Shown piece by piece: positions 35,070-45,504 of a DNA stretch of 64,000 nucleotides. The first letter of the stretch is position 1; each line of letters opens with the position of its first letter. Location: the NCBI GenBank assembly GCA_032718565.1, contig JAVGVS010000008.1, positions 1,983,579-2,047,578 of the forward strand, read 5' to 3'. The notes under the pieces were generated by a model. It searched no databases and had not been told where the DNA came from. It worked only from the letters and a program-made list of their open reading frames with translations. The DNA is from Distichodus sexfasciatus (lineage: Eukaryota > Chordata > Actinopteri > Characiformes > Distichodontidae). The translations under genes were made by a program, and so were the position numbers.

Positions 35070-36313
35070 ATCCCCAATTTACTGTTAATGCACACGTAGT
35101 GTAATTACTTGTATCCAGATTACATTTCTAATTATTTTCCAATCTTCACGAAGTTAAAAGGGGTGAGAGAGGAGACTTGAGAGGAGGGACAAAACACAGA
35201 GAGAGCGAGAGGGAAAACAGATGGGGAAATAGAATTTTGGTATGTGTGTATGTGTGTACCTTAGAGAAAGGGAGCCTCTTATACTGTCCCAGCAGGAGCT
35301 TGGCCCAATCTTCGGCCTAGTCTCGTCTGCTCAGCGGGGGCCTTTCCTGAGCTGGCTGCCCAGGGGAGGGGCACCTGCCCCAGTCCCAAACACTACAGGG
35401 CAGGGAGGTACGGACCAGGAGAGGAAAGGGGGCGGATGAGGGGGGATCCTGGAAAGATACTCACGAAGAAGGACATGTTTTCAAGTCTTGAAACACATAG
35501 GTAGACCAAAAAGTACAGCGTGCAAAAATAAATATATCCTCTTCTGTCAGCTGTGGTCTTCGCTCCTACAAAATGAACGATTCTTCATACGAATGCGATG
35601 GTGGTGGTGGTGGTGGTGGTTGTTGTTGGAGAGTAAAACGGTACCAACTCGTTGTTACTCCCAACATAAACTGGCAGTTTACAGATTTATAGAGGCCTCC
35701 CCAGGCCAGTATTTTCCAATGTTTGGGGTCGGTGGGTAAATACATGTGTTTGAAGTTTATCACACACTCAATCATTCAGACGAGCACTGAGACAGAGGGA
35801 GACAAGGGCAAGGCCTGGTTATAAATTGAACATTGTCTTAGTACAGCAATAAAGCCTGCCTTCACATTCAAAAAATATTAAATTTTTTATCAAATCTTTA
35901 TGCCTTGTTCAGCCACGCTCGAGTTAGAAGGATCTAGAATGTTGAAACTTGATATTACGTCACTTACGCTCCATGCACGTTCAAAGTACACGGTGGGAAG
36001 AAAAAAGAACTCCAGTTTCCATAATGATTTTAGCTGATGTGTGGTTCTTACATTCAACCAAACCAACTGACGACCGCCATTAAACCCATAACGACTACTG
36101 AACCCACTGCTAAACTCATTAACATTAAATAAGCAGTATTTATATTTACTAAGTAAGCCACCTTATTGAAAAGAACATAACATACAGAAGTCGAGGAACT
36201 AAAGATTGAGATTTTAATCCGAGTTACTGAAATTAAAACATTAGGACGTATTTCCTTTGTTGTTGCTCACAATATTCAATTTGTACTTTACTTGAGTCCA
36301 AAGAAGGCAGGGG
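35070..36313. other. Intergenic stretch with a (GGT)n run
   Basis: A (GGT)n tract lies at 35598-35621. A GC-rich block at 35275-35440 has no exon-like boundaries. Nothing else is recognised. Confidence 0.4.
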
Positions 36314-36660
36314 CAGGGGCTGTTGATAGTATAACGGTTAGGGCATTTGTCCTGTGATTTGAAGGTCACTGGTTTGATCCTGGACCAGTAAAGGTACCAC
36401 TGAGGTACGCATGAGCAGGGTACCGTCCCCAAGCACTGCTCCCCAGGCACTGCCTTTGTCAGCTGACCACTGCTCCTTCACGGATGGGCCAAATGCAGAG
36501 GTCACATTTGTGTGTGCTCATGGCAAGGCACTGTCCCCCAGGCAAAGCTGCTAAAAGCTGCCCACCGCTCCGTTACAGATGGGTTAAACACAGAGGTCAC
36601 ATTTTGTTGTGGTGCACTGTGTGCTGTGGTGTGTTCACAATGGCAAATAATCACTCACTC
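36314..36660 (+). mobile_element. SINE-A, composite copy with duplicated 3' half
   Basis: One full head and body (36314-36512) is followed by a second, diverged body from about 36525 (CACTGTCCCCCAGGCA, GCTGCCCACCGCTCCGTTAC) to the normal tail AATAATCACTCACTCAC. The block for GCTCC...GGGTCAAATGCAGAGGTCACATTT therefore occurs twice in tandem. Confidence 0.8.
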
Positions 36661-36850
36661 ACTGAAGTGCATTATCCAAAAAAGCAAAAGTCGATCTACA
36701 CACGCAGTTGTTCCTCAGAGGTGAAATGGTGGGCACACTGGGTTACCTAAAGTTAGCTTTAGAACTTAAACCTAGAATAATACTCTACCTGGGAGCAGAA
36801 AAACGTTTGCAAATAGTCAGTTAACACAAAACATGCATCTCTGAAGCAAC
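36661..36850. other. Short intergenic spacer
   Basis: No feature is recognised between the composite SINE-A and the hAT element. Confidence 0.4.
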
Positions 36851-37131
36851 GTGTAGTTAAGGGGTCGGCAGCCCGCGGCTCTTTCAGCCTTATGTTGCGG
36901 CTCCCTGTGGCTTTGGAAAATAAATAATGAGTATTCAATTTAAGTGTATTTTATTTTTATTCGTTTTTTTTTTAACTGTAGTTCGAAATTTGAAAATTAT
37001 CGTGACCTTGTAACATTAAAATACAATGTGTTTTAATTTTTTGTCGCTCAAAATATGCGTCACAAAAGCCAGTATATGCCCGCCAAACCGCCGTGTATTT
37101 ATCAAGCTTTTCGACCCCAGGTAGGCTAAGC

Positions 37132-37281
37132 ATGGATAAATATAAGAAAAGAAAAATATCTGAAGAAAATAGAACATATAATGATGCCTGGGCAGACTTA
37201 TTTGCATTTATGAAGGTGACATCTTACAGCCCGGATTTACAGACGCTTTGTGCTGAGGTTCAGGAGCAAAAGTGTCATTAA
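37132..37281 (+). pseudogene. hAT transposase remnant: start and end fused by deletion
   Basis: An ATG-initiated frame of 49 residues begins MDKYKKRKISEENRTYNDAW, typical of the beginning of hAT (SCAND3/ZBED-like) transposases. It ends SPDLQTLCAEVQEQKCH, which resembles the C-terminal end of the same proteins in the family as I remember them. Several hundred codons including the DDE catalytic core and dimerisation domain are missing, so it cannot encode an active transposase. The junction lies near residues 30-34. Confidence 0.7.
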
Positions 37282-37644
37282 CCAGGTAAAATAAATATTC
37301 TAATCAGATATTTTGCAAATATGTATTGTACGTTGTTCAGTGAAATAGTGCGGGGTTTTTTCTTTTCACTTTATTTTTAAATTTCAGGTCGACGCTCCGG
37401 TAGCCTACAGGCGATGAAGGGATTACGGCATGCGGCAATTTTAGTTTGCTGCGTGGATACTTAAAGTCCGGCTTTTTATTTCATTTGAAAGAGACCTTCA
37501 ACTCAGCGTGTTTTTTTTTACAGGGTTCTAAATGTTCAAAATGTTTTCTTTGCATAAATAAAATTTCACAAGCAAAACACTAGCCTAGTTTTGTTTTTTA
37601 TAAATAGCATAAAAGTTAAAAAAAAAAAAAAAAAAAAAAAAAAA

Positions 37645-38138
37645 CCGAGAAGCGTAATGCGTTCACCTGAGAAAAAATAAGTCTGCTCTGTTTTTCTGAA
37701 TTAACGAGATAGTTTTCATGTTTAAAAAAAGGTGTTTTCCTGAATTAACCAGATACAGTTTTCTTTTTTTTAAACCCCCCCAAAAACGCTGCAGTGTCCT
37801 GCAGATCAGAATGGGCTTTCCGTCAGAACAACTGCAAAGTCTTGAGGTGTCTGCGCAAAGTCTACAAACTAATAACAATGTCTCAAACCCAAACCAAAAT
37901 AAAACATTATTGCAGTGAAATCGAGCTCTAAAGTAGGCAAAATGAGAGCTTTTGAGGTTAATTCAGAAAAACAGAGCGTGTTTTTTTTTACATGAAAACT
38001 GTATCTCGTTAATTCAAAAAAACGTTTTTTATTTTTATTTTTTAGTTGTTTTTTTTTATACTTGAAAACTGTGTCTCGTTAATTCAGAAAAACAGAGCAG
38101 AATGATTTTTTCCTCAAGTGAACGCTTTATGCTTCCCT
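37645..38138. mobile_element. Fold-back element nested in the hAT
   Basis: The arm at 37645-37725 (AAGCGTAATGCGTTCACCTGAG, TCTGCTCTGTTTTTCTGAAT) is mirrored at 38060-38138 (AATTCAGAAAAACAGAGCAG, AAGTGAACGCTTTATGCTTC). Partial extra copies of CTGAATTAACCAGATAC and AATTCAGAAAAACAGAGC lie between. Poly-A/T runs border it. Superfamily unclear. Confidence 0.65.
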
Positions 38139-38845
38139 AAAAAAAAACAATATATGCAGTGTTATCTTCATTTTAGAAGTCAAAAAAGGATTTGCGGCTC
38201 CCGGTGTTTTCTCTTTTGTGGAAACCCGGTCCAAATGGCTTTTTGAGTGTTAAAGGTTGCCGACCTCTGGTCTAGTTCATAAAATTGTACAATGTGACAC
38301 GGTACATTTTTGTAACATTGAAGACATGAGTTTGTTCAGATTTTCTGGATGCTTCAGGGCTGTGACTTTTAGCTGCTGTGTTAATCAATATGACATTGTT
38401 TGCTTCATAGCTCCCCTTCTAGAAAAATGCAACCGCGGCCAAGCTTTTGTGCTACAACAAAGTTAGTCTGTTGTCCCCGCTGCCCTAACATCGTCCTCCA
38501 TCAGGCCTCAGGGCAAAATTCCAAAGACCCCAACCTCCTGGAAGACACATGCAAACACAAAGAGGACCAGACACATACAAACACACACTCTTTTACAAAT
38601 ATCACTCTGTCAAACAATATTTGTTCATGTGCAACTTTCTTCAATAGACGTCTTAACACAATTCTGTAATTCAAACGTGCACAGACAAGACGCACACCCA
38701 TAGAAACAAGCATGGACTCACACACACATTTAGCAGTTTAGTGCGGACATTTGCATGAGATCTGGAAGCGGTGGGGGGAGAGCAAAGCCTGATTAGTTAT
38801 TCTGTTGAAAATAAATGCAAGAAGTAATGAGCTATTAAATATTTT

Positions 38846-39380
38846 GGGGTGTTGAAATTAATCGCATAATCGATGCATCGTGATGAAGACGATTCTGCAT
38901 TGATGCGGTGGCAGACCATAATCGATTATACGGGAGGTTTTCAACCGGCGGTCCGCTGCCTGCTAGTGGTCTGCGCAGCGCTACAGGTGTCCTGTGACAT
39001 GCAGTCCAGCCTCACTACTACTATAACCTTTTTCATGATTAATCTTTTCATTTTTAAAAAACATTTCCAGATGATATGGGCATCTTTATGAATTATGAAT
39101 TTAATGCGAATATCTAAAAAGTAATACAAAAAAATACTCCCATCCTCAGACTGCTTGGTCTAAGTGGTAGTGGCTGGGACAGAAGGAGTTGAAAACCCCT
39201 GAATTATTTCATGACATTGCTTGGTGATTTTCTGGCATAAAAATTCAGGTTACAAAGAACATCCTGGTGGCAACTATGGCTGCCCAATCTGTGTGCAATG
39301 TGAAGTAATGTAGAAAAATTGATGGCATGCATCATGATGCATCGAGATGTCGGATCAAATCAAACCGTTGACCTAATAAT
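38846..39380. mobile_element. hAT-like element with a nested 271-bp element
   Basis: Outer subterminal motifs AATCGATGCATCGTGATG (left) and CATCATGATGCATCGAGATG (right) are inverted. Exact ends are uncertain. Nested inside, 38931-39201 has ends CGGGAGGTTTTCAAC and the complement of GTTGAAAACCCCTG, a common hAT-type terminus. Confidence 0.5.
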
Positions 39381-39384
39381 CCTA

Positions 39385-41141
39385 AATGAATAGAATCATG
39401 AGACCAGTGAAGGTCCACACCTCTACTATTCATATACCTAAATGTATGTGCATGGAACTGGGACAAAAGGTTTATTTATTTAAAGTGATTTTAAAGGGAT
39501 CAAAGTCTGTTTATTTGCAAGTATTTTTCATCCAGTCATGGTATCTTGGCATGGTTTTATGCACCATAAGTGTGAAGATTAAGCTCAATTAAGCATTTCA
39601 CAGGAAGCATTATTTCTCAATCTGTCCTGTTCTTTGGCCTCATGTTTGACCCAAAACTGCCATGTGAGTTAGAAGAGTTTCTCTGTGTTTCTTCTTTCAG
39701 ATTCACCTTTTTGTGAATGCAAATTGTCCTTTTTATTTAACACATTAATTATTGCCCATAATTAAACACAACTTCAATCACTGCACTTTAACAGAAGATC
39801 AAGTGAAGCACCAAGTAAATTAATTTAAATTAATGCTATATTTACACGCACTACAAGTCCGACTTGTTTAGCCTGCAGCTGGAATTGTCACTTCAGACTT
39901 AAGTCCACAAAATCATGCACAATTTCCCAGGCCGTAGCACATATAGCGTGTCTTTATTCTTGACTATATATTATCCACATATAAGGCAATTTATCATATA
40001 TAAATGCCTGTAAGAATGCCTCGTGCAAAGCAATGCATGGAAAAAATAAAAGCAGAGTAAAAAAAAAAAACAATGCAGTTTTTAAAAAGACAAAATACTG
40101 TTCAAAGACTAAAGCTTTGAAGAGTCAGAGACTGCATGTTAAATAAAGAGGCGTTGCCCAGACCTTGAGAGAGCTCCCAGCTTTCAAAATCAGTAGGACA
40201 AAAATATGTATGTATTTATATAGATATTGCTAATATGGCTGCTATCATTTATAAAAGTTCAGATCAAAGAAAGTGTCTAACAATCACATACAAACAGAGA
40301 GGAACTGAATGTGCACATTTGAAAGGTACACAGTGTAAAACACAGAAATGGAATTAAAAAAAAAAACATGAATCAGAGCCAGTGTGGACTGAGCAACCCT
40401 CCTAGTAAAGTGGGTAAATTGTTCATCTAATTGTGATTTATCCTCTTCAGAGAGCAAATTCCAATGGGAACTGTCCTTTAACTTTGAGTCAGACTCAGTT
40501 ATATGGGGTTCCCCTATATTTAGACTACTAAACCAATTTGGTTTTTAAATGGTTCACACCTGTAGCAGTGAAAATTCCCTTCAGGCAACTTACAAATCAT
40601 GACAGAACTTGTGTTGTCTCTTTGATCTTTGATGTTGCGTCTTTGGTGTCCCCTCAAACAGCTGTTGACCACACTTTACTCCACCAGTGTGTCTGTCAAA
40701 GTTAGAAAGGGCCGAGTTGCCTCGAGTATCTTATTACAGGCTTGCAATGCAAAAACGATAAAGAACAAAAAATATTTTTAGTCCATTTTGCCATAACCTT
40801 GGACCACTCTACACTCAACCCCTTCACCGGGCTGATCACTTAAATTTACCAGCTCCTTATAAACAATTTAAACTGAAGTACTGTGATTATAATCGGTAGA
40901 GAAGTTGATGTTGGTGCTGAGAGATTGGAATCCATTTGTTTGTTCCTTTTTCACAATAAAGCCAAAACTCCCAAAAACATGAAAATGAAAACCAAATGAA
41001 AAATGAATCCTAAATGTTTTTTTAGGGGCGGAGGGGCTGGTGGTGTTGGGGTTTTGGTTTTGAGTTTAATGTAAAAAATTAATGAACGAAAGATACACTG
41101 ATTGACAAAAAGTGCACTTATTGATTAATAGAAAAGGTCTT
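39385..41141. other. Intergenic stretch and probable 3'UTR of the receptor gene
   Basis: The side next to 41142 must contain the receptor's minus-strand 3'UTR. No clear minus-strand AATAAA close to the stop was found. 39600-39860 is rich in TTAATT-type homeodomain-like motifs. No other feature is seen. Confidence 0.4.
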
Positions 41142-42299
41142 TCATTGGTGCACCGAACCCTTTTGACAAAGTGGGGCTGTTGCACTTGCTGCCTGCCTGC
41201 TGGTCCGTTTTCTCTTGCCTGTCAATAGAGTGTAGAAAAATGGATTCACGCATGAGTTTCCGTATGTCAGTCCTGTCAGAATCCGGTTAACAGTAACCTG
41301 TGTGCCTACAGGCACCATGCGTAGAACTTCTGGACGATAAAGCGGCAGGAGCTGCCAAATCCAAAACGGCAGAAAACAGGCCCAAAAGGTCAGTACGATC
41401 CCCAGGATGAGGAGTAGGACTTTGGGTCGCGGTGCCCGGGGTGGGTACAAACTGCCCCCTCCAGCCCAGGCTGGCTGCGTCTGCGAAACCCAGTACAGCC
41501 TCCCTAATGCTGCATAAAGACCCCCGATGGCCAGGCCCGGCCCCAGGATGCTGGTGCAGAAGAGAACACTGAGGTAGGTTTTGGAGCTCTGCTCGTCCCA
41601 GGCAGGAACACACAGCTTGCCCTCTTGATTTTCCCCGTCCTCAAGGTGTAGGGTGAGCATCATGGGAAGACTGAGAGCCACAGCGAGGCCCCAAGCTAAA
41701 GCCACACGAAGCAGACCCGAAGACGGCGCCGATGAAGCGGCCAGAGGGTCAGCAACGGCCCGGTACCGGTCCAGACTCATGGCGGTGAGGGTGAAGATGC
41801 TGGCGTGCATGGTAAGCAGGTCCAGGCTGAGCAGCAAGCGACAACCGAGTTCCCCGAATGCCCAGTCGGATGCCAGGCTGTCATAGACAATGAACGGAGC
41901 AGTGGAGAGGTAGAGCAGGTCTGCCAAAGCTAGACTCAGAACCTGCAGGTGAAGAGAAGATGAAGAGGAGGACGATGGAGAAGAGGAGGGAGAGGAGGAG
42001 GAGGAGCGGGAAGGCGAGGAAGATCTAAAACATGGGGCCGCAATGCAGCAGCGGGGGGTCACACGCCTCCTTCTCGGGCCCCTGCGGCGGTGGATGAGAA
42101 GCCCAAGGGTGTAGAGATTTCCCAGAATGCCCAGCAGCGAAAGGACTGAGAGGAAAAAGCAAAAAAGGGCTGTGGAGGCCATGCTCGGGGATGGAGAGAA
42201 CGAGGGAGAAGAGGAGGGGGTGGAAATGTTGTGGAGGAATGGAAAGGTATATGATGGAGAAGGGGAGGAGGAGACGGAGGCAGAGCCAGATATTTCCAT
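41142..42299 (-). CDS. uts2r: Urotensin-II receptor family GPCR
   Basis: The frame encodes a complete 385-residue, seven-helix class A receptor in one exon, as in other urotensin-II receptors. These receive urotensin-II or its related peptide at the plasma membrane and signal mainly through Gq. TM1 spans 43-69 and TM2 117-141 (LALADLLYL, Asp127). TM3 is 153-178 with DLLTMHASIFTLTAMS and then DRY at 177-179. Cys152 and Cys230 form the expected disulfide. TM4 is 195-216 and TM5 242-268 (TSILGPGLAIG). TM6 is 292-320 (FWACFLPFWIWQLL). TM7 is 338-360 (LTYGNSCVNPFFYTLLT). These blocks match human UTS2R closely. The N-terminus has a glycosylation sequon (NIS, 24-26). Unusual is a Ser/Arg-rich stretch (residues ~71-115) in the first intracellular loop, normally about ten residues. 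Teleosts have several paralogues, and which one this is remains open. Confidence 0.93.
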   Translation of the reverse strand: MEISGSASVSSSPSPSYTFPFLHNISTPSSSPSFSPSPSMASTALFCFFLSVLSLLGILGNLYTLGLLIHRRRGPRRRRVTPRCCIAAPCFRSSSPSRSSSSSPSSSPSSSSSSSLHLQVLSLALADLLYLSTAPFIVYDSLASDWAFGELGCRLLLSLDLLTMHASIFTLTAMSLDRYRAVADPLAASSAPSSGLLRVALAWGLAVALSLPMMLTLHLEDGENQEGKLCVPAWDEQSSKTYLSVLFCTSILGPGLAIGGLYAALGRLYWVSQTQPAWAGGGSLYPPRAPRPKVLLLILGIVLTFWACFLPFWIWQLLPLYRPEVLRMVPVGTQVTVNRILTGLTYGNSCVNPFFYTLLTGKRKRTSRQAASATAPLCQKGSVHQ

Positions 42300-42593
42300 T
42301 TGATCTGGACAGAGGTTTTAGTGAGAAGCTAGTTAGTAGGGAAATTGATTAATGTTAATAATGTAGTTTAATGTTTTAAGCTGAAAAAGGTTGGTGTGGT
42401 TGTTAGGAGTGTTGTTAAGGGTTGGAATATGAGACAAGAGTAAGCTGCAGGAAGATTGAGACAGAAAGTAAAACAAGAAAAAAAAATGTGATAAAGTAAA
42501 AACAATAACGATAAAATCTTATAAGAGATAAAATACTCAATTTTGTTGTAAATTCGGACCGCTCTATACTCTTCAGTGGTTTGATGACATATT

Positions 42594-42652
42594 TGTAATA
42601 TAATATAATATAATATAATATAATATAATATAATATAATATAATATAATATA
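42594..42652. repeat. (TAATA)n pentanucleotide microsatellite
   Basis: About twelve near-perfect TAATA units lie in the predicted 5'UTR intron of the receptor gene. Confidence 0.95.
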
Positions 42653-44040
42653 AGTGACTGACAGTGTTCAGAAAGACCATTATTTCTCTTAATGGCCTCT
42701 TGGTGCCTTTCATGAATTTAATTCCAAGCTCATGTAAATTCTGGTTTAATACTAATAACACACTTTCAATTATATTTAGTTTCACCTGCTTTTTCTCTCC
42801 GAAAATAAACCAGAAAAATTATACACAAATGTTATTCAATGTTCAAATGATCATATTACAATTTTTTGTATAATTGATTAATCAGAATTATGATCTATAC
42901 AAAAGTTGCTCTGTATGAGCTCCATATTCTCCGTAACGGTGCCTGTAACAGTATCTGTGAGCAGATCAAAGCTTGTGGCGCACCGCACGCGAGATACTGG
43001 AACCCCACAGAGTCGAGCGCTACCGGACACTGCGCCTCAGAGAGCTGCTCAGAGGCCAGGGCCAGTAGTGGGACTGAAGCTTGATCACAGAGGTGAACAC
43101 CAGGGCTTAACTTTGGGTTGAACATGGGAAGGCGGATGTCCTTCACCCATTTACCAAAAACTATTTATTCATTCCTTCGTTCATTTATTGGAGGGCAAGG
43201 TCGAGGTTGTCTTGTCACGTGCTGATTATTGGCAGGTTGAGGTCTTCCTCCATATAATGTCCAAAATAATATGGTGTATTTATTATATTTGATTATTTGG
43301 GTTGTGTTGGAGTCTTCTCCCATTTGACAATATACGATTTGCCAAATAATATGAATTATGTATTTATTTGTTTGTTTCTTTATTTATGTATTTATTTATT
43401 TTGGACTGGAATTGAGGCCTTCACCCCATAGTATCAAAATATGATTTGTATTGTCCACTTTGGCTATTGTCTGATTAAAATCTTCGTCCATTTGCTAAAA
43501 TATGACGATTTCCCGAATAATACACGATTTTTTGGTTTTGTCTCATTTTTATTTCCTTAATTATTTTGAGGGGTGCAGTGGCGTGGGGATTGTATCATTC
43601 AGTTCTGACGTTTGGATATTACCGAATTTGTGTAATTTATGTCCATATTTTAAAATAAAAGCCCAAATTAAGAATAAATTCTGCGTTCTTAATGTCACAT
43701 TGCAGGCAGTTAATGACCTAACTAAATTCGTGATTTAATTAAAACGCTACATTCTCTACATTTAATGTACATGCTCCCAAATAGATCGCATTATATATTG
43801 AGAAGAAATGAAACATTTCTTTATTTCATTTCACGTTTATAGTTTTCTAAGACAGTGCGCTAAACAGATATCAAATCTGCAAGTGATTCGCAGAAGGCAT
43901 GTGCCCACAAGTTAAACCATTTCATGATGAAATTGATGACAACAAATGTAACATTCGTGGTGAATTTGATAACAAACTAATGGTTAACATTAGCTAAATA
44001 AGCAAAATAATATAAATATAAAAGTGTAAATAGCTCTTAC
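42653..44040. other. Noncoding stretch (predicted intron)
   Basis: The sequence is AT-rich with TTATTTATT-type runs at 43350-43400. A GC-richer piece at 42960-43100 has no recognisable coding content. Confidence 0.4.
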
Positions 44041-44330
44041 CATCTGGCCTAAAACGTCAGTTCTGTCATATTCCAGTTGGTCAGTTGTACAGAAGGAAAA
44101 GCGACGGAGATCCTCAAACTTCCTCATCAAGAAGCTCAGTCCCGAGTGGAGTTTTCATTTTCGAAGTTGCTCGTTATGGACGAATCCAGTTTCGCGTCCC
44201 TATAATTTGCGCCTCAATTCGTTATGGAAATATAATTTTGAGAGAAGACCTCGAGGTTCGACCACCTTGCGTGTCCCGCGCTGAATCTCTTCTGCTTCTG
44301 ATGAAAAGAGGAGGGAGGATGAGGAGGGAC
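44041..44330 (-). other. Predicted 5'UTR exon of the receptor gene
   Basis: The segment ends at the donor noted above and is richer in CpG than its surroundings (TTCGCGTCCC, GTCCCGCG), as a first exon near a promoter may be. The upstream boundary is arbitrary. The last three exon bases are ATG. After splicing, this ATG would open a frame overlapping, but out of frame with, the receptor start. Confidence 0.35.
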
Positions 44331-45265
44331 AGAGGAAGGATGTGTGTAATGAAGAGGCAGAACAAGGAGGAGAATGGAGGGGAACGGTTAATTGTAAGCT
44401 GTCGGTTAATTGAAAGTCTTTTACATCATTCCGTTTTTAGTTTTGGCCTCCGTTATAACGTGGAGTCATAGTGGGTTATGAAATTCTTATTTTAGGCGAA
44501 ATCGACCAGTTTTATAGGAGCACAACATTTTCTAGCGCAGTAAAGTTGCAAAAGCCAAAGGGAAAAGCTGCGGGATGACCGCATTACAGTCCTTGTAAAC
44601 GTCCGCAAAATTTATATGCATTATTAATTGTAATGATTTGACTTCGCTTCACACAAAACCTTTTCTTTTTGCTTGGCGTGAGATTTACGAGTGACACGAA
44701 AATGCACACTTGCCTTAAAGCATAAAAATTATACTATTAACCACAGCGAATAACAATGTTTTATATCCATTAGTCAGAGCAGAGCCAGGCGCCTTTTATA
44801 GATTAATCATGCTTTAAAAATGCTGCATAACCGTCTGATATGAGCTGCTCTCCAAACCGCAGCTGAGGCAGTGAGTCCAAAACCACTTGATCATACGGAG
44901 TTCTGTGTTGCCATGTGAGACTATAGAGGAACACTTCACCATTAATGGAGAGAAAATGCTGTTCATCTGTTACACATGCCAAAAGTCTCTAATGGTTTAC
45001 AGTATACTGACATTCCTTTAATTCCTTTAAATTAACGTAGATGCTGATATGGATTTATTTGAAATATAGGTGGATGATTACATTGTCTTATCTCACATTA
45101 AACTTATCTAGAATTAGCAATGTAAGATCAATGTTAAGGGTTATGTAGATACCATGGGTGTTATTATTTACATGACATTTAAGACTGTGATGTCTTTCAT
45201 GACATACAGTATATTATCTGAATATCTAATGTTATCCAAATCTAATTCATGTATTAAATGAGGTT
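44331..45265. other. Upstream flank of the receptor gene
   Basis: A purine-rich GGAGGA run lies at 44300-44390, possibly part of the promoter. No other feature is recognised. Confidence 0.3.
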
Positions 45266-45269
45266 GTAC

Positions 45270-45425
45270 ATTTACGTTAGCAGGTTTATGTTTCCTTATT
45301 AGAGGAACAGTCTCCCCGAAGCAACTTGGGTTTAAGTGTCTTGCTCAGGGGCTCAATGGTGGTTCTGGCAGAGGGGGAGACCTCTTGCACCGTATGAGAG
45401 TTTCCTATTTTTACACCACCAGCAC
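45270..45425 (-). mobile_element. SINE-C, diverged
   Basis: ACATTTACGTTAGCAG (tail), AGAGGAACAGTCTCCC, TTGCTCAGGGGCTCAATGG and the head-side ACACCACCAGC read as the complement of family C. Confidence 0.65.
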
Positions 45426-45478
45426 CTCATACAACTTAAACTGTGGTCTTAATCAAAACTTTTGAAACTTTTAAAACA

Positions 45479-45501
45479 TTAACCCTAACCCTAACCCTAA
45501 A
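45479..45501. repeat. Short interstitial telomere-like repeat
   Basis: TTAACCCTAACCCTAACCC followed by TAAA gives three perfect CCCTAA units, the vertebrate telomere sequence, in the middle of unique sequence. Confidence 0.85.
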
Positions 45502-45504
45502 CGT

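Larger units (their letters stand above)
36859..38269 (+). mobile_element. hAT element, internally deleted (1.4 kb)
   Basis: The ends AAGGGGTCGGCAGCC and the complement of GGTTGCCGACCTCTG are inverted, flanked by GTGTAGTT (36851-36858) and GTCTAGTT (38270-38277), 7 of 8 matching. CGCGGCTC follows the left end and TTTGCGGCTCCCGG lies inside the right end. A residual transposase frame (37132-37281) and a nested fold-back element (37645-38138) lie inside. Confidence 0.88.
42305..44040 (-). other. Predicted 5'UTR intron of the receptor gene
   Basis: On the minus strand CTCTGTCCAG|ATCAAATGG provides an acceptor five bases before the start codon, and CCAGATG|GTAAGAGC at 44041/44040 provides a donor. 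The interval contains a (TAATA)n array and no coding sequence. Confidence 0.45.

Noticed and set aside
41653..41886. Plus-strand frame opposite the GPCR, and a minus-strand frame at 41287-41613 in another register
   Set aside because: They are shadows of the receptor coding region and have no independent motif.
42594..42652. Regularly spaced short repeat that might suggest an array such as CRISPR
   Set aside because: It is a pure TAATA microsatellite without spacers, and the genome is eukaryotic.
44085..44471. 128-codon plus-strand frame
   Set aside because: There is no recognisable domain or splice context. The minus strand here has a better explanation as a 5'UTR exon ending in a good donor.
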